Source of the DNA: Dyella tabacisoli
GTDB taxonomy: Bacteria; Pseudomonadota; Gammaproteobacteria; Xanthomonadales; Rhodanobacteraceae
Reading direction: 5' to 3'
DNA length: 64,000 bases
Assembly (NCBI RefSeq): GCF_003350925.1
Contig: NZ_KZ857184.1
Span: 10,008 to 74,007, forward strand
A program made the position numbers and the translations under genes. A model generated the notes under the pieces. The model did not search any database, was not told the DNA's origin, and saw only the letters and a list, made by a program, of their open reading frames with translations. Of the stretch, positions 17,640-26,360 are shown piece after piece (position 1 is the stretch's first letter; each line of letters opens with the position of its first letter).

Positions 17640-17915
17640 GAGCGGGGAATGGGGAATGGGGAACGGGGAACTGCAGGGGCATCGCAGGCCATTGCTTGTT
17701 TCTCCGCTTCCAACGTTAGTAGTGCGAAAACATAGATCCCTGGCCTCTCCTTTTCGCGTTCCCTGTTACTTAAGGCAGGGAACGGGGAATGGCAGGGGCA
17801 TCGCAGGCCATTGTTTGTTTCTCCGCTTCCAACGTCAGTAGTGCGAAAACATAAATCCCTTGCCTCTCCTCCTCACGTTCCCTGTTCCCCGTTCCCCGTT
17901 CCCTGCCCCCGCTCC
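17640..17915. repeat. GTTCCCC island containing a 119-bp-spaced direct repeat
   Basis: Two 95-bp copies (17673–17767 and 17792–17886) are about 93% identical by eye. Both are bordered by GGGAACGGGGAA heptamer strings, so the period is 119 bp. Shared landmarks are GGGGCATCGCAGGCCATTG and CGCTTCCAACGT. The outer edges repeat the wording of window positions 1–92. The array fills the gap between the YeiH-like gene and tsaB and supplies the end of the tsaB reading frame. It has no spacers of unique sequence, so it is not CRISPR. Confidence 0.88.
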
Positions 17916-18598
17916 CTCCCCTGCTCCACCAACGTAAGCGCAACCTTGTCACGCAGATAAACCGGCAACGCCAGCTCGGGCGCCTGTGCTCGACCGGCCT
18001 TGAATTCAGCGACCGCTAATTCGGCCACGTGACGGGCTTGGGGGTAGCGGGCGCCATCGGCTTCTCGCAGCGTTCCGCTTAGGCGAGTGCGCAGCACGTC
18101 GGCGTAGGTCGCCCAGCCGCTGCCGACGACTTGCCATGCTGGTGCTTCGGGCAGGATCAATGCATCGGCCGTGCATACCCGCTCAACGTCCAGGGCGATC
18201 AGGCCGCCATGCTCGTTACGGCGATAGCAGGCCGCGTAGATCTCGCCCATTCGCGCGTCGATCACCGCGAGAATGGCCGCATCGTCTTCGGGTGCCTCCA
18301 ACGCCAGCGCGGCCAGCGAGGAGACCGTAATCACCGGCAGGTCCAGCGCCAAGGCCATACCTTGCGCCAACGACACTCCCAGCCTTACCCCCGTGAAGGC
18401 GCCCGGCCCCCGACCGACCGCGATGGCATCCAGGGCATGCCGCCCCAAGCCGGCCTCGGCGAGCAAGGCATCAGCCATGGGTAGCACCAGCTCGGCATGG
18501 CGGCGAGGGGCGATTTCGCTGCGGGCGATCACCTGGTCTCCGTGGACCAGGGCGACGGAGCAGGATTCGGTGGCGGTTTCGATGGCTAGAAGATTCAT
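17873..18598 (-). CDS. tsaB: tRNA threonylcarbamoyladenosine biosynthesis protein TsaB
   Basis: TsaB is the ASKHA-fold partner of TsaD and TsaE in making t6A37 on ANN-decoding tRNAs. MNLLAIETATESCSVAL opens the protein, and the signature VGRGPGAFTGVRLG is near residue 61. The 241 residues are slightly long. The last 15–17 residues ([15 protein letters not shown]) are encoded by the GTTCCCC repeat, so the original stop has probably been lost or displaced by repeat growth. Its ATG overlaps the creD stop (ATGA), so it is translated from a creD–tsaB message. Confidence 0.93.
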   Translation of the reverse strand: MNLLAIETATESCSVALVHGDQVIARSEIAPRRHAELVLPMADALLAEAGLGRHALDAIAVGRGPGAFTGVRLGVSLAQGMALALDLPVITVSSLAALALEAPEDDAAILAVIDARMGEIYAACYRRNEHGGLIALDVERVCTADALILPEAPAWQVVGSGWATYADVLRTRLSGTLREADGARYPQARHVAELAVAEFKAGRAQAPELALPVYLRDKVALTLVEQGRERGQGTGNGEQGT

Positions 18599-19968
18599 GA
18601 CCGCCCTATGTTAGCTGCATCCGCCGATGTTGCCGGCGTGGCAGCCGGAGCAGTCGTCATCGGCGTGTAGGCGTACCAATCGATACGGCGGGTGAGGTAC
18701 ATCATCAACGCGACCGCAAAGAGCAGCACCACCGCGCCAATCAGCAGAGCGTATTGCTCGGCGACGATCAGGCCGTAAAGCACCGCATAGACCAGCGCCA
18801 GCGCGGCACCCAACAACAAGCCGGCGCGGCGCGCATGCAGCACCGCCATTGCATAGCCACCGACGATCAGCACCACCGATGCCGCCGCCACGGCGTAGGC
18901 CCAGCCGAAACCGACTTGTTCGGACAACGCCAGCAGCAATACATAGAACGTGGCCAAGGCCGCACCCACCAGCAAGTATTGCAAGGGATGCACGCGCAGG
19001 CGCTGCAGTACTTCGATCAAGAAGAACGCCACAAAAGTCAGCGCGATAAATAGCAAGCCGTACTTACCCGCCCGCTCATTGCGTTGATACACATCGGCCG
19101 GTTGATACAGCTCGACACCAAAGGCCGACGTCGGCAATTCGCTGTGACTAACCTCGGACTTGTCGTCCCAATGCTGACCATAACTGCGATTGAGATCGAG
19201 CATATGCCAACGTGCATGGAAGCCTTGCGCGTCAACCTTGCGCTCCGCCGGCAACAACGCACCAACGAAACTCGGATCGGACCACGGCGCCTGTATCTGC
19301 GCATCCGTGGTGCGCGCCAACGGCAATAATTGCAGGGATTCGGTACCTGCCAGCTTGAGCTTCAAGCTGAATTCAATCGGTTGGTGGCCCAAGGCATCTA
19401 AATCGATCGGCACCACCACGCTGGACAAACCGCCGACTCGATCCGCCGAAGATGCAAAACGACTCGGTCGACCATTGATCTTCAACTCGGTCACTTCCTG
19501 CAAGCCACGCAGATCACTCAACAACAAGCGCAGTTCGGCCTTATCGCCTTGCCATTGCGCCGTACTCATATGCTGAAACTGGGCCATATCCTCGGGCAGA
19601 AAACGACCATTCACCTGTATCGTCGCGGCATACACCGGCGCACCGTAGATACCATAGCGACGCGTATGCACCGCCATCGTTGCATCGATGGTCATGCTGT
19701 CGGCCAGCACCATCTCGGTGGATCTTTCGACTTTAGGCGTTTTGTCCTCGGTGGTGCCCACCAGCCGCTGCGTCGGCACGGCCAACAGCAAGCCACCCAG
19801 CACCTGTCGCCCGCCCCATCCCTGGGCAATCTGCGTCACCGTGGACTCACGCAATTGCTGGCGCTCCGATACCAGCCCCTGTACCTGCATCAGCGGTATC
19901 AGCATCGCCAATGCCAATACGCCGATACCGAAGACCTTGGCCGTCAAACTCTGCGTCCAGCCGCCCAT
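18595..19968 (-). CDS. creD: Inner membrane protein CreD
   Basis: CreD-family inner-membrane protein of 457 residues, linked in other bacteria to envelope integrity and to the CreBC regulon. An N-terminal span (VFGIGVLALAMLIPLM) precedes a large periplasmic domain containing the family pattern RRYGIYGAPVYAA and FSLKLKLAGTESL. Five or six membrane spans lie at the C terminus, starting near residue 300 (GLLFIALTFVAFFLIEVLQRLRVHPLQY). No creBC genes are adjacent. It overlaps tsaB by 4 bp and lies upstream of it on the same strand, an unusual coupling of an envelope gene with a tRNA-modification gene. Confidence 0.9.
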   Translation of the reverse strand: MGGWTQSLTAKVFGIGVLALAMLIPLMQVQGLVSERQQLRESTVTQIAQGWGGRQVLGGLLLAVPTQRLVGTTEDKTPKVERSTEMVLADSMTIDATMAVHTRRYGIYGAPVYAATIQVNGRFLPEDMAQFQHMSTAQWQGDKAELRLLLSDLRGLQEVTELKINGRPSRFASSADRVGGLSSVVVPIDLDALGHQPIEFSLKLKLAGTESLQLLPLARTTDAQIQAPWSDPSFVGALLPAERKVDAQGFHARWHMLDLNRSYGQHWDDKSEVSHSELPTSAFGVELYQPADVYQRNERAGKYGLLFIALTFVAFFLIEVLQRLRVHPLQYLLVGAALATFYVLLLALSEQVGFGWAYAVAAASVVLIVGGYAMAVLHARRAGLLLGAALALVYAVLYGLIVAEQYALLIGAVVLLFAVALMMYLTRRIDWYAYTPMTTAPAATPATSADAANIGRS

Positions 19969-20097
19969 GTCACCACTCCAGTCGATAAGTACGTCGATCA
20001 GAGCAAAACCATCGGCGGCAGAGCTGACAGCAGCGGGCGGCCATGCGGCAACGGCATGGCGAAACCATGTTCGTCTTGCCGAAACGGGGAAGCGAGA

Positions 20098-20481
20098 CTA
20101 ACTCGCCGAGACGTCAGCCGGCGGCTGCCACAGCTCGATACGCGTGCCTTCCGGGTCGACGACCCAGCCAAAGCGGCCGTATTCGCCGTCTTCGACGCGC
20201 TCATCTACAGTCACGCCGGCGGTACGCAGCTTGGTCAGCAAGGCTTCGAGATCGTCAACGCGGAAGTTAATCATGTAGGGCTGCGTACCCGGCCCGAAGT
20301 AACTCGTGTCGGCTGCAAACGGGGCCCATAAGGTATAGCCGGCGCGCGACTCGTCTTCATTGAAACGCACCAAGCCGCTTTTCTCGATGCTTAGACCCAG
20401 ATGCTGGGCGTACCAGGCGGTGAGTGCCGCCGGGTCTCGCGCCTTAAAGAAAATGCCGCCCAATCCGATCACCTTGGCCAT
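20098..20481 (-). CDS. VOC/glyoxalase-fold protein
   Basis: A 127-residue vicinal-oxygen-chelate fold protein, starting VIGLGGIFFKARDPAALTAWYAQHLGL. The paired beta-alpha-beta modules are visible, with the later strand YMINFRVDDLEALLTKLR and the C-terminal DPEGTRIELWQP, which carries the usual metal-ligand glutamate position. Such proteins are glyoxalases, bleomycin-resistance-like binders or dioxygenases; the sequence alone does not decide. It is upstream of creD on the same strand with a 129-bp gap that shows no terminator. Confidence 0.85.
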   Translation of the reverse strand: MAKVIGLGGIFFKARDPAALTAWYAQHLGLSIEKSGLVRFNEDESRAGYTLWAPFAADTSYFGPGTQPYMINFRVDDLEALLTKLRTAGVTVDERVEDGEYGRFGWVVDPEGTRIELWQPPADVSAS

Positions 20482-20515
20482 GCGCTGTCTCCACCCGATT
20501 CACATTGTCATACCG

Positions 20516-22459
20516 CTACGAATCCTGGCCCGCAGTGACCGTAGCGGTAGCGAAAAACGTCTGTACGGCAGCCAGCTCGCGTGTGCGCGGCATCGCCGGC
20601 AGGCTGGCGAGAAACAATCGCCCGTAGCCCTTGGTCGATAGGCGCGGATCGCATAGTACCAGCACGCCACGATCGCTCACATCGCGTATCAATCGACCCA
20701 CGCCCTGCTTCAAGGCGATCACCGCACTAGGCACTTGCCAGGCCATGAATGGATTGATGCCCGATTGTTCCAGCGCATCCAGGCGCGCCTGCAAGACCGG
20801 ATCGTCTGGTGCGGCGAACGGCAATTTGTCGATAACCACCACCGACAACGCCTCGCCAGCCACGTCCACCCCTTCCCAGAAACTGGCCGCACCCAGCAGC
20901 ACGCCATGACCACTGGCGCGAAACTCCTCCAGCAAACGATGACGAGGTGCGCTGCCTTGCACAAACAACGGCCAAGGTACGCGCTGCTGCAGAAGATCGG
21001 CTGCAAGCCGCAGCGCCCGATGTGAGGTAAACAGCAGAAAAGCGCGACCGTTGGAGGCCTGCAGCACGGGCATGACCGCGTCGATCACCCGTTCGGTGTA
21101 GTCGCGTGCGGCGGGGTCGGGCAAGGCCGGCGGCAAGTAACACAGCGCCTGCGCAGAGTAATCGAACGGGCTTTCCAGGCTTAAGGTATGCGGGTCGTCC
21201 AAACCGAGCTGGCGCGCAAAGTGATCGAAGTTGCCGGCCACCGACAAGGTCGCCGAGGTATGAATCCATGCTGCCTGGGTGCGCTCGCGCATGGCGCGCA
21301 ACGGCGCGGCGAGATCCAGCGGCGTGGCGTGCAACGCAAAGCCGCGTGGAAACTGCTCGTACCAGCGCACGTCGTGTTCGCCTTGCTGCTCAACGATGCG
21401 GTCCAGTCGCTCGCTTAAATTCGCGGCGCGCTCGTGCGCATTGGCAAAGCCACGCGAACGTTCGGCCTGAGCGGCAAGCACGTCGGTCAAGCTGGCCATC
21501 AATTCGCGCACGTCATGCATGGCGACACGCACGGCGGCACTGGCTTCGAGCTGCTGAAATGCACCGCGCTGGGGTAGGGGATCGAGCGCGAGGCGCAGCT
21601 TGCGCACCGCTTCTTGCAGGGCCTCGACCGGCTCCAGCAGCATGCCGATCGCGCCGGTGATCCCAGTGCATTCGTGCAAACTGTCTTGCGCCAATTCGGT
21701 CATTTGGCGCGCACTGATGCTTTGCGAAAAGAATTGCCCGGCCAGCTCGGGAATCTGATGCGCCTCGTCAAGAATAAAAGCCTGCGCGCCCGGCAAAATT
21801 TCGCCGAACCCTTCTTGCTTCAAGGCAAGATCGGCAAACAACAAATGATGATTCACCACGACCAGCTCGGCCTCTTGCGCCTCGCGCCGCGCCTTCACCA
21901 CATGGCAGTCGTCATAGAACGGGCATTCCACGCCCAGGCAGTTCTCTGGCGTGGAGGTCACTCGCGGCCATAGCGGCGACTCCTCCGGCACCTCGGCCAG
22001 TTCCATCCGATCGCCACGGCGGGTGCGTGCCGACCAGGCGCGAATAGCTGCCAATTGCGCCGCTTGCGTGCGATCGAAAGTCGCGCCCTCGCGCACGGTC
22101 TGATCGAGGCGATATAGACAGAGATAATTAGCGCGCCCTTTGAGCAAGGCCGTTTTCAAACGCGTGCCGAGCACAGAGCGCACTTTAGGCAAATCGCGGA
22201 AATACAGTTGATCCTGCAGCGCCTTGGTGCCGGTGGAAACAATCACCCGCTGCCCCGACAGCAGGGCCGGCACCAGATAGGCATAGGTTTTGCCGGTGCC
22301 GGTGCCGGCCTCGGCGATCAGTATTTCGCGTTCGGCGATAGCGTGCTGCACCGCGCGCGCCATCGTCTGCTGCGCCTCACGCGGGGCGAAATTGGGCAAC
22401 TCGCGGGCAAAGGGGCCATCCGCACCGAGCAGCGCGGACATGTCGTCGTGGTCAGTCAT
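20516..22459 (-). CDS. ATP-dependent DNA helicase, YoaA/DinG family
   Basis: XPD-like iron–sulfur superfamily 2 helicase. Walker A AEAGTGTGKTYAYLVP is near residues 50–58 and DEAH at 231–234. Four cysteines fit a 4Fe–4S site: C114 in ANYLCLY, then C174, C179 and C185 in ENCLGVECPFYDDCHVV. C-terminal motifs include QGVGRLIRDVSDRGVLVLCDPR. The ATG at 22459 is used; a GTG nine codons earlier is possible. At 647 residues it matches YoaA (about 636) better than DinG. YoaA works with the HolC clamp-loader subunit in replication-fork repair in E. coli. Confidence 0.92.
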   Translation of the reverse strand: MTDHDDMSALLGADGPFARELPNFAPREAQQTMARAVQHAIAEREILIAEAGTGTGKTYAYLVPALLSGQRVIVSTGTKALQDQLYFRDLPKVRSVLGTRLKTALLKGRANYLCLYRLDQTVREGATFDRTQAAQLAAIRAWSARTRRGDRMELAEVPEESPLWPRVTSTPENCLGVECPFYDDCHVVKARREAQEAELVVVNHHLLFADLALKQEGFGEILPGAQAFILDEAHQIPELAGQFFSQSISARQMTELAQDSLHECTGITGAIGMLLEPVEALQEAVRKLRLALDPLPQRGAFQQLEASAAVRVAMHDVRELMASLTDVLAAQAERSRGFANAHERAANLSERLDRIVEQQGEHDVRWYEQFPRGFALHATPLDLAAPLRAMRERTQAAWIHTSATLSVAGNFDHFARQLGLDDPHTLSLESPFDYSAQALCYLPPALPDPAARDYTERVIDAVMPVLQASNGRAFLLFTSHRALRLAADLLQQRVPWPLFVQGSAPRHRLLEEFRASGHGVLLGAASFWEGVDVAGEALSVVVIDKLPFAAPDDPVLQARLDALEQSGINPFMAWQVPSAVIALKQGVGRLIRDVSDRGVLVLCDPRLSTKGYGRLFLASLPAMPRTRELAAVQTFFATATVTAGQDS

Positions 22460-22529
22460 CCGGGCAGTATCGCCGAGTGCGGGCACTACGGCGAGTAAGA
22501 TCCCAATGGATAAGTGCCATCCAAGGCAT

Positions 22530-22574
22530 GGCGGGGGCTGGAATATGCCCGCTGCGCATATTCCAGCCCCCGCC
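22530..22574 (-). terminator. Perfect 19-bp hairpin after the TonB-receptor gene
   Basis: Arms 22530–22548 and 22556–22574 are perfectly complementary over 19 bp (GGCGGGGGCTGGAATATGC on the plus strand) with a 7-nt loop. It begins 11 bp past the receptor stop and lies upstream of the helicase gene. There is no T tract, so it may be a terminator or a 3'-end stabiliser. Confidence 0.72.
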
Positions 22575-22584
22575 AGCTCACGTC

Positions 22585-25329
22585 CTAGAACTTGAAGTGC
22601 ACACTGGCCAGATAACGCCGGCCAGTGCTGTAGTTGTTCCAGGCACGATTGGAAGTGCGGTCGAACTGGTAGTACTTCTCGTTGAGCAGGTTCATGCCGT
22701 CCAGGGTCAGCGAGAAATTCTCGTTGAACTGCCAGCCCAGGCTCGCACTTACATTGGTATAGCTGTCCACACTGGCCGGTGGCGCACCGGCTACATAGCC
22801 GCCTGCCAGATAGCGGCCGCGCCAGCCGTAATTGATGCGCGCAGTAAACGGGCCTTTCTCGAAGTACGGGCTGACGTTCACCGCGCTGGTCGAGTTGTAG
22901 GGTAGATCCTGTCCAGCCTTGCTCTTGCCGTGCGAGTACGTGTAGTTAGCGGCCACGCCGAAACCGCTGTCGCCGAATGGCTGCTGGTAGCTGACGGTGA
23001 AGCCCTTGATGCTGGCAGCGCCTGCGTTGGCGGGTCGCAGCACGCTGTAATCGCAGAAGCCGTGAGCATCGCAATTGCCTTGGCGGCCTGGTGTCGGCGG
23101 ACGCGCCGCAAGTGCCGTATAGGTGTCCGAGCCAAACATCGAGTTGAACTGCCGCTCGATCAGCGCATCGGTTTGGATGTAGTTCTGAATGTGTTTGTAA
23201 AACACTGACAGAGCCAACATCGACTGCTCATTGAAATACCACTCGGCTGATAGGTTGAAGTTGTACGAGCTATACGGGTTGAGCTTATTGTTGCCGCCGC
23301 TACCGGTGAGCTGGTCGTCCACCAGCGAGGTGTTGTTGACGAGCTGGTTATACGGCGCCCACGCGATGACCTTGGCTGCGGAGCCGCGCAATACGACGGA
23401 ATTATTAGTGTCGTAGACCACGTTGATCGACGGCAGCACGTCGTTGAAAGTGCGCGAGCTGAGCTGAGCCGAACCGGGCGGTGGCGGTAACGCTGCATTG
23501 GCGCCGGCTTCGTAACCGAGGCTGTTGATCTTGGTGCGCACGTAGCGCAAGCCGACATTGCCATGCCAGTTATCGTTGGCGAAATTGAGCTGGGCATAGG
23601 CCGCCTCGGCCTTTTGCGTCAGGTTCCAGGTGTTGTTGAGAAAAGTAGCCGGGTCCGGCGCCACGTTATTGCCCAGGGTCTCGCCGACCACCCAGTTGCG
23701 GGCGGTGTCGGGGTCTGCCTGGATATGGTTGCGGTAATCGGGGGACATGCCCGAAAACGCATCGAAGATATCGGTATAACCGATGCCGCCGACACTGGCC
23801 ATGGTGGTGCCGTTGGCCGATGCCGGCACGTAGTAGCGTAGCCACGATGAGCTTTCGGTGTGCTTGGTATAGCGCACGCCGGTCAGCAATTGATTGAAGA
23901 CGCTGTCAAAGTCTTTGCTGAAATCGAGCTGGCCGTAGACGTCACGCGTATGTGCCGGGGTGTGGGTGTAATAGCTGTTGTTGTCCAGTTTCCAGTTGGC
24001 CGGGTTGCGCGCGGCGGCCGGATCGTCGAAGTGCAGCCCCTTGCTGGCATCCCAGGTATAGCCACCGTAATAGCGTGGCGAAAACAGTGCCGCTGAAGCG
24101 CCCGGATTGCCCGAGTTGCTGAAGCCGCCCTGCCCGCTCAACGCCCAGCCCTCGCCCTGGTATTCGCCCTTGAGATCGAGGCCCTTGGTGGTCACCACCG
24201 ACTTGCGCACGTTCTCGTCGAGAATCGTGATGGCGTGGTCCGGGCAGCCGGGGCTGTCGATACCGCAGGAATGACCGCCGGTGATCTGGCCGTTGCCATT
24301 GGAGCTAAGGCCGGTGATGCCCTGAATATGGTCGGTGGTGATGGCATACAGCGACTGGTTGGAGTTCTGGAAATTCTCGCGTACGTACAGGCCGTTAAGA
24401 TCGAACTGCAAGCGGTCCAACGGCTTCCATTGCACGCCCAGCGTGACGCTGTCGCGTTGGCGATGTTGCTGGAAATAGGCACCGTTGGTCTCTTGTGCCA
24501 TCTGGTCGGTCGACTTGATCTGGCCGTTGGCGACCTGCGCGGCGACATGCGGGTTGGTGATAAGGTCGGACACCGGCGAGTAGCCGAAGATTTCGATGCC
24601 TTGGCGATCGACCTGCTCTTCGTAATGGGCGACCGAAGTAGTTACGCCGAACGTGCTGCCGGGGTTATGCCAACTGTACAACGCCGACGCGTTCGGCCGG
24701 CCACGCCCGGCCTGGTCGTTGTACACCGTACCCACCGAGCCGCTGATCGTATTCGGCGCCAGGTCGAACGGCTGGCGCGTGTGCATGATAACCGTACCGC
24801 CGATACTGCCCTCCGGCAGGCGGGCCTCCGGTGACTTATAGACTTCCAGACGGCCAAGTATTTCCGGCGCCAACTGGGTGTAGTCGAAGCCGCGATTCGG
24901 CTGCTCGCCAAGCAGCCAAGGCGTCTGCGCCACCGGGTGTCCATCGAGAAACGTAAGGTTGAGGCTGGGGTCAGTGCCATCGATGCTGACGCGCTCGCCC
25001 TGTCCGAAGCGTCGATCGATGGTCACACCGGGAATCTGCGAGATCGCTTCGGCCACGTTGGTACTGGGGAATTTGCCGATATCCTCGGCTGTAATGGCCT
25101 CGACGACGGTACTGGCATTGCGTTTGGTATCGATCGATTTGGCCAGGCTGGCGCGAATACCGGTCACGGTAACGCCCTCCAATTGCTTGGCCTGATCCTT
25201 GTTGGCTTGCGCGCGGCGCGGTGTAGTGGCGTCGCCATTGGACTGACTTTGGTCTTGCGCTTGCGCAGCTACAGACAGACAAAGGCCGACAAAGATGCTG
25301 GCGGCAAGCAAGGTTTTACGTAGTGACAT
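22585..25329 (-). CDS. TonB-dependent receptor (Xanthomonas–Caulobacter type)
   Basis: A 914-residue outer-membrane receptor. A signal peptide (TLLAASIFVGLCLSVAAQAQA-like, cleavage near residue 26) precedes the TonB-box region and plug LEGVTVTGIRASLAKSIDTK and PSTNVAEAISQIPGVTIDRR. The 22-strand barrel ends in LASVHFKF with terminal phenylalanine. The ATG at 25329 follows GGAGGGG by eight bases. Relatives of this class often import plant-derived or other oligosaccharides. A LacI-type palindrome (25443–25456) lies about 115 bp upstream, which supports sugar-responsive control. No adjacent transporter or hydrolase gene points to the substrate. Confidence 0.93.
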   Translation of the reverse strand: MSLRKTLLAASIFVGLCLSVAAQAQDQSQSNGDATTPRRAQANKDQAKQLEGVTVTGIRASLAKSIDTKRNASTVVEAITAEDIGKFPSTNVAEAISQIPGVTIDRRFGQGERVSIDGTDPSLNLTFLDGHPVAQTPWLLGEQPNRGFDYTQLAPEILGRLEVYKSPEARLPEGSIGGTVIMHTRQPFDLAPNTISGSVGTVYNDQAGRGRPNASALYSWHNPGSTFGVTTSVAHYEEQVDRQGIEIFGYSPVSDLITNPHVAAQVANGQIKSTDQMAQETNGAYFQQHRQRDSVTLGVQWKPLDRLQFDLNGLYVRENFQNSNQSLYAITTDHIQGITGLSSNGNGQITGGHSCGIDSPGCPDHAITILDENVRKSVVTTKGLDLKGEYQGEGWALSGQGGFSNSGNPGASAALFSPRYYGGYTWDASKGLHFDDPAAARNPANWKLDNNSYYTHTPAHTRDVYGQLDFSKDFDSVFNQLLTGVRYTKHTESSSWLRYYVPASANGTTMASVGGIGYTDIFDAFSGMSPDYRNHIQADPDTARNWVVGETLGNNVAPDPATFLNNTWNLTQKAEAAYAQLNFANDNWHGNVGLRYVRTKINSLGYEAGANAALPPPPGSAQLSSRTFNDVLPSINVVYDTNNSVVLRGSAAKVIAWAPYNQLVNNTSLVDDQLTGSGGNNKLNPYSSYNFNLSAEWYFNEQSMLALSVFYKHIQNYIQTDALIERQFNSMFGSDTYTALAARPPTPGRQGNCDAHGFCDYSVLRPANAGAASIKGFTVSYQQPFGDSGFGVAANYTYSHGKSKAGQDLPYNSTSAVNVSPYFEKGPFTARINYGWRGRYLAGGYVAGAPPASVDSYTNVSASLGWQFNENFSLTLDGMNLLNEKYYQFDRTSNRAWNNYSTGRRYLASVHFKF

Positions 25330-25442
25330 GGACACATCCCCTCCCGGAGGAATGAAACGGACAGCCGCCCGGCGTCATGCCGGTACCGCTGAATGGTGAC
25401 CGGGGCCCCCTCCCCTGCCCTTGAGCAGTCATGCGTCGTTGG

Positions 25443-25456
25443 TGACAACGTTGTCA
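25443..25456. promoter_or_regulatory. LacI-type operator upstream of the TonB receptor
   Basis: The 14-bp perfect palindrome TGACAACGTTGTCA, with the central CG typical of LacI-family operators, including sugar regulators of Xanthomonadaceae. It lies 114 bp upstream of the receptor start in a 386-bp gap (25330–25715) that otherwise holds no gene I can support. No LacI gene is in the window. Confidence 0.65.
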
Positions 25457-25715
25457 GCTACGACTGCGGCACAGTTCAATGCCCCTCATGTGATGGCAGA
25501 GTGAAGACGCGATGAGATGGCGAAAGTCGACGAAATGCGCCCGGCGAGAGGGCCGACGACAGCGTCTGGCGAGAAAACCGTTGAATATCGCCCATCGGCT
25601 CCGGGCCTTGCGGCCGCCCGTGCCGGCATCCGATCAGCCTATGGCGTGACGTCTATTGACAACGATATCTAAGCGTCCAAGCGATGGATCGGCAAACGGC
25701 ACCGCTGCGCTTTCT

Positions 25716-26189
25716 CTACGCCGCGACAACGAATGCCTTCGGCACGTTGGCATTGATCCAGACAGTAATGAACACATCAAGCGCCACCCGTTGCGGCACA
25801 TCGATATCGGCTTCGCGAACAAACCCGGCAGCGGCCTTGATAAACGACTGCCTCGACAGGCTAGAGGCTTGCCGGGCGGCCGCCTGCTTCTGCCGAAGCT
25901 GGACAATATGCGGCGATGGCTGACCCGGCTTGGCGAACTTCTGATAACGACGCAGCTCGTCGGCAGCCAGCTCCGTATCGAATGAAGCTTGCAGCATGGC
26001 CTGCTTGGCCTTCAGCAGCTCGATCAGGTGACCGGCGGCTTTCGTCAATTGCCCGCTCCCATCCGCAGCGAAAAGCATTCCGGTAAGCGGCGGGGGCAAC
26101 GATGCGTTCGCCATCACGGGAACGGATCGGCCGGCGAGCTCCAGATAATTCAGGAAGCCTGCCTGGGGAAAGGGCGTCGTCGTTGCCAT
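25716..26189 (-). CDS. Hypothetical helical protein, 157 residues
   Basis: I do not recognise this protein. The start at 26189 (MATTTPFPQAGFLNYLELAG) is chosen because the longer frame to 26342 has arginine-rich, low-complexity coding. Residues 60–130 look alpha-helical and charged (HLIELLKAKQAMLQASFDTELAADELRRY, then VQLRQKQAAARQASSLSRQSF) and could form a coiled coil. There is no signal peptide. The C terminus is hydrophobic (VALDVFITVWINANVPKAF). It sits alone between the TonB receptor and the aldehyde dehydrogenase gene on the same strand, with no clear ribosome site. Confidence 0.55.
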   Translation of the reverse strand: MATTTPFPQAGFLNYLELAGRSVPVMANASLPPPLTGMLFAADGSGQLTKAAGHLIELLKAKQAMLQASFDTELAADELRRYQKFAKPGQPSPHIVQLRQKQAAARQASSLSRQSFIKAAAGFVREADIDVPQRVALDVFITVWINANVPKAFVVAA

Positions 26190-26360
26190 GTTGAGCCTAG
26201 TTCTGCAGAGCCGGGGACGATACTTCTTCGCAGGCCGAACGTCACGACGTGTTCGTGGATCCGCAACGATGGGTACCCATGCCCTTCGCTTACCCTGCGT
26301 GCCGGAAAATGCTTGTCGGAAAACGCTTGCCGCCTTCGGCAAGCTGCCCGCCGCCGAAGT

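Noticed and set aside
17640-17915. Possible CRISPR array
   Set aside because: Only two long copies exist, with no short regular repeats separated by unique spacers and no cas genes nearby.
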